Assembly (NCBI GenBank): GCA_026874595.1
Contig: CM049322.1
Span: 39,302,840-39,366,839 of the forward strand
Length of the DNA stretch: 64,000 nt
From: Sipunculus nudus
Lineage: Eukaryota > Annelida > Sipuncula > Golfingiida > Sipunculidae
Direction: 5' to 3'
Shown piece after piece: positions 61,603-64,000 of this stretch (positions are counted from its first letter, which is position 1; the number at the start of each line of letters is the position of its first letter). The translations under genes and the position numbers were made by a program. A model generated the notes under the pieces. That model had not been told where the DNA came from. It saw nothing but the letters and a program-made list of their open reading frames with translations, and searched no databases.

Positions 61603-62375
61603 CTAGAATAAGGGTAGTAGACAAGCGACTATGTGTATTCGCAGAAATCAAAGAGTGGGACAGGTGAAGTGAGGCATGGATTAAATGGCAAGGGGAATAG
61701 AGTGAGCTGTGTTGCATATTAGCATGGATGTCTGCAGCGTAAACGTGAATGTAAGTGGTGCCACCTGTCATATATCGAGAAAATTGTCAAGGATGTAGAA
61801 ACCTGCAAAATTTCAGGTGGATAAGTCAAACCACTTCTGAGATATGAGTGATTTTATCCAAAGGCAGATGAACAGATGGACGCTGTACACAAGTGGCTGC
61901 AGGTGGCGCCACCAGTTTTGCCTATGATGAAGAGATCTATGTGAGATCTATACATATGCATAATTTTGGCCAAATCGGTCAAACGGTTCACGAGATATGA
62001 GCTTGGATGTCTGCAGAGTAAACCTGAATGTAGGTGGTGCCACCTATCCTAAGATCAAGAGAGCTGTCCAGGATGTATAAACCTGCAAAATTTCAGGTGG
62101 AAAAGTCAAACCACTGCTGAGAAATGAGTGATATCCCAAGGCAGATGAACAGAAAAATGGTTGTGCAAAAATGGTTGCAGGTGGCGCTACCATTTTTAGT
62201 GTATGTTATAAAGCTATCAAAGGGCTACATTTGTGCAAAATTTTTAGCCTGATCAGTCAAATGGTTCATGTGATATGTGGGTTGACGTGTGGAAACAGAC
62301 GCACAAATCGACACTGGGCAGCGAGGAAAGGTCAGAGGTCAACCAAAAATGAGGGCGCAGCAGTTCACATGTGAC
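61603..62375 (-). mobile_element. HINE/DINE-1-like element, family 1, copy 3 (decayed, 5' end missing)
   Basis: The CTAG end (61606-61603), a decayed hairpin and four GGTGGCGCCACC-like boxes (61753, 61903, 62032, 62179) are present. It stops after the GCAGCAGTTCACATGTGACC block and lacks the (CCG)n run and TTGTATCC hairpin. It is more diverged than copies 1 and 2. Confidence 0.75.
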
Positions 62376-62464
62376 CTGATGATAAACCTGATTCACTTAA
62401 AATGCAAACCAAGTTTTTTCAAACAGTTGAAAGTTATATTTCCAATAATCTGGGAATTCTGCAT

Positions 62465-62506
62465 CTAGACATTGTGTCTAGACGTCTAGACACATTGTCT
62501 AGACAC
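62465..62506. repeat. TCTAGA-cored palindromes
   Basis: TGTGTCTAGACGTCTAGACA plus CA forms a perfect 22-bp palindrome (62473-62494), flanked by two further CTAGACA copies. Confidence 0.85.
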
Positions 62507-62619
62507 CGGCCAGAGCCAGGTCAGTTTCCATGGTGATGTCTGGACCCCAACTGTTTGTACTGAGTGACCTCTTGACTTGGCTGCTGACACTCAGCATGTT
62601 GTCCAATCTGTTTTCAAAC

Positions 62620-63141
62620 ACAGAAAGCCTTTTTCAATTGGCTACAATACATTTTTAAAGCTGTATTTACCCAATATATTCTTATAAAACTGGCAGAACC
62701 CTACCATAGAATAATTCTTGTAAAGTTTAAACCAATCAGCTTAACAGTTTCATCATAAATCAGTGTATCAGCTAGAAGGGTTTAAAATTACATTTTCGCT
62801 TGTAAAAAAACACATCAATGTAGGTGGCGCCACCAATACCTCAATTTCAGATGACATATGTGACATATTTCTGTGAAATATTGGACAATTTGGCTGGACA
62901 GTTTCAGAGAAGAAGATTTTTAAAGCTTTTATAGCTTTTTTCCTATAAAATCTAAGAAAAGCTTTAAGAAAAAAATAAACAAAATCCGATAGAGTTTTTC
63001 AGATGACTGATTATTTGCAAAAAATTTGGTGATGCTAGCTTCTGCCTTTTTTGAGATAGCTATGGTTAACTTACAGACGTCAAATGATGCACGACACGAC
63101 GTACGGTGCCGCACCATCACATAAACTCACAGGTTCGCTAA
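62620..63141 (-). mobile_element. Tandem-cored element with ACG-rich tail, copy 2
   Basis: It shares GTTTCAGAGAAGAAG, GGTGATGCTAGCTTCTGCC, GAGATAGCTATGGTTAAC, an ACG-rich stretch and the end CTCACAGGTTCGCTAA (63126-63141) with 41815-42484. It also has one GGTGGCGCCACC box at 62824. The far boundary is a guess. Confidence 0.55.
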
Positions 63142-63644
63142 TGAGCACTGCACAGTGACTGTTGCATCTCCTTTGAACTCTGACCTCATTAAATATGCAT
63201 GGATTTTGCCCAGAATTTTACTTTGGTGAGATAATCTATTGGTATGTAGTTATGATGAGTTTCATGAAAATCAATCAAAACCCTGGTAAGTTAAACCCTG
63301 GTAGGCCATTCTCCCCACCCCAAATTTTTGATCTGCAATATAAAGAAGGGTCAATTCCTTTTGAACATTTATTTTTTTTTGTATATACTACATAGCTTAA
63401 TTAAAAGCAACAGCCTTTCACTGCATATATATGAATGTCCAAAAGGCTATGTATCCACCCCAAATATTTTCTATTTTTGGTTAGCCATGTTCATTGTAAA
63501 CTTTGCCCTATCACTTGTCAAGAATTTGACCTAAACATCACTTAACATTGCTTTTCCTTGTTCTTCTATCTTAACTGAAACCACATTATAATTTCTGGTC
63601 TGGTGATTACAAGAAACGCAAGATGCTCCTTAAATGAACCAGTC

Positions 63645-63790
63645 CCTAATGGTCCAGTAGGTAGCGCATACCAGTAAGAATGCTGAGCTGGCGCACTCAG
63701 AGGTGCCGGTAAGAATCTGTCAGCGGCAGATTTCCGCTTGTCTTAAACCTTCACTAAAAGTTTTAAAACAGACGGGAGATTTTTACTTCC
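63645..63790 (+). repeat. Possible degenerate tRNA-derived SINE
   Basis: TGGTCCAGTAGG at 63650-63661 fits a pol III A box and is followed by GTAGCGCAT. A convincing B box (GGTTCGANTCC) is not present; GGTAAGAATCT is the nearest. No anticodon arm folds clearly, so it is not a tRNA gene. Confidence 0.22.
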
Positions 63791-64000
63791 AGAGAGCAAA
63801 GCTTCTTGATGCCAGGCACCCCTAGCTGAGTTGGTGACATGTCACTAGAGGACCAGAGCTGCAAAACTCTGTACCGTAAAATCTCCACTTAAAACCGCAC
63901 TTCCAATTAAAAACGCACCCAGACTTTGTGAGACCCCACAAGGGGTCCTAAGTTAAAAATCCTAAGGATCAAATGATATTAAAGAAGATATGTCTGAAAA

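Noticed and set aside
38451-62375. Spaced palindromic boxes as a CRISPR array
   Set aside because: Spacers are themselves repeated, the unit is about 139 bp, and the genome is animal.
63645-63790. tRNA gene
   Set aside because: There is an A-box-like start only, with no B box and no cloverleaf.
1-64000. Retrovirus-like, LTR or Polinton copies
   Set aside because: No reverse transcriptase, integrase, capsid or polymerase motif and no long direct repeats with TG...CA ends were seen in either strand.

Overview
The window is animal nuclear DNA: AT-rich, intron-dominated and crowded with non-autonomous repeats. The repeat style points to a mollusc, probably a bivalve. Tandem-cored elements carry GTCY/ACGG-type microsatellites like the pearl/DINE-1 class, and AGGTCA-rich satellites and palindromic arrays are common. 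That assignment is inference. No rRNA, CRISPR, bacterial gene, transposase, reverse transcriptase or viral gene was seen.

One host gene is convincing. It lies on the minus strand and encodes the light subunit of a heteromeric amino acid transporter (SLC7 family, by eye closest to y+LAT/LAT). Six coding exons at 10332-9798, 5937-5812, 4804-4705, 4075-4031, 2732-2609 and 1584-1481 join in frame with GT-AG introns. They give about 337 residues (TM1 to about TM8). The C-terminal third lies beyond base 1.

The second half of the story is upstream of 10332. Three candidate first exons end in good GT donors that could splice to the acceptor at 10333. Exon 60942-60910 encodes MPNEKDCIFSK and exon 54702-54667 encodes MVDEETSPLLPP; both end in phase 0 and match the reading frame. 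The exon at about 33840-33620 is an untranslated exon with its own CCAAT/TATA promoter. If they are real, the gene covers about 60 kb, and its promoters choose between N-termini, one with an acidic dileucine signal. Most of 10.3-60.9 kb is then 5' intron.

The intron is filled with repeats. Several families share one layout typical of Helentron-derived HINE/DINE-1 elements: a 5' terminal hairpin, a tandem core, an inverted copy of the 5' end near the 3' end, a 3' hairpin and a final CTAG next to T. Family 1 lies at 38451-41069, 49910-51738 and 61603-62375. Family 2 lies at 26659-27815 and 28223-30134. Family 3 lies at 17456-20638. Each core repeats a different regulatory-looking motif: the CAGGTGGCGCCACCTG palindrome, a CTCF-like CCGCTAGGGGGCGCT, or DR1 nuclear-receptor sites. 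Further elements at about 22.3-23.0, 41.8-42.5, 46.8-49.3 and 62.6-63.1 kb have related traits.

Other repeats are a hAT-like MITE with an 8-bp target duplication (3110-3510), two Harbinger-like MITEs (10488-10952, 45530-46001), and fold-back elements built from iterated motifs with 6-bp palindromic cores (35095-37207, 53382-53833, 58831-58980). There is also a perfect 58-bp-arm hairpin (23676-23799), a minisatellite split into two arrays, and simple repeats.
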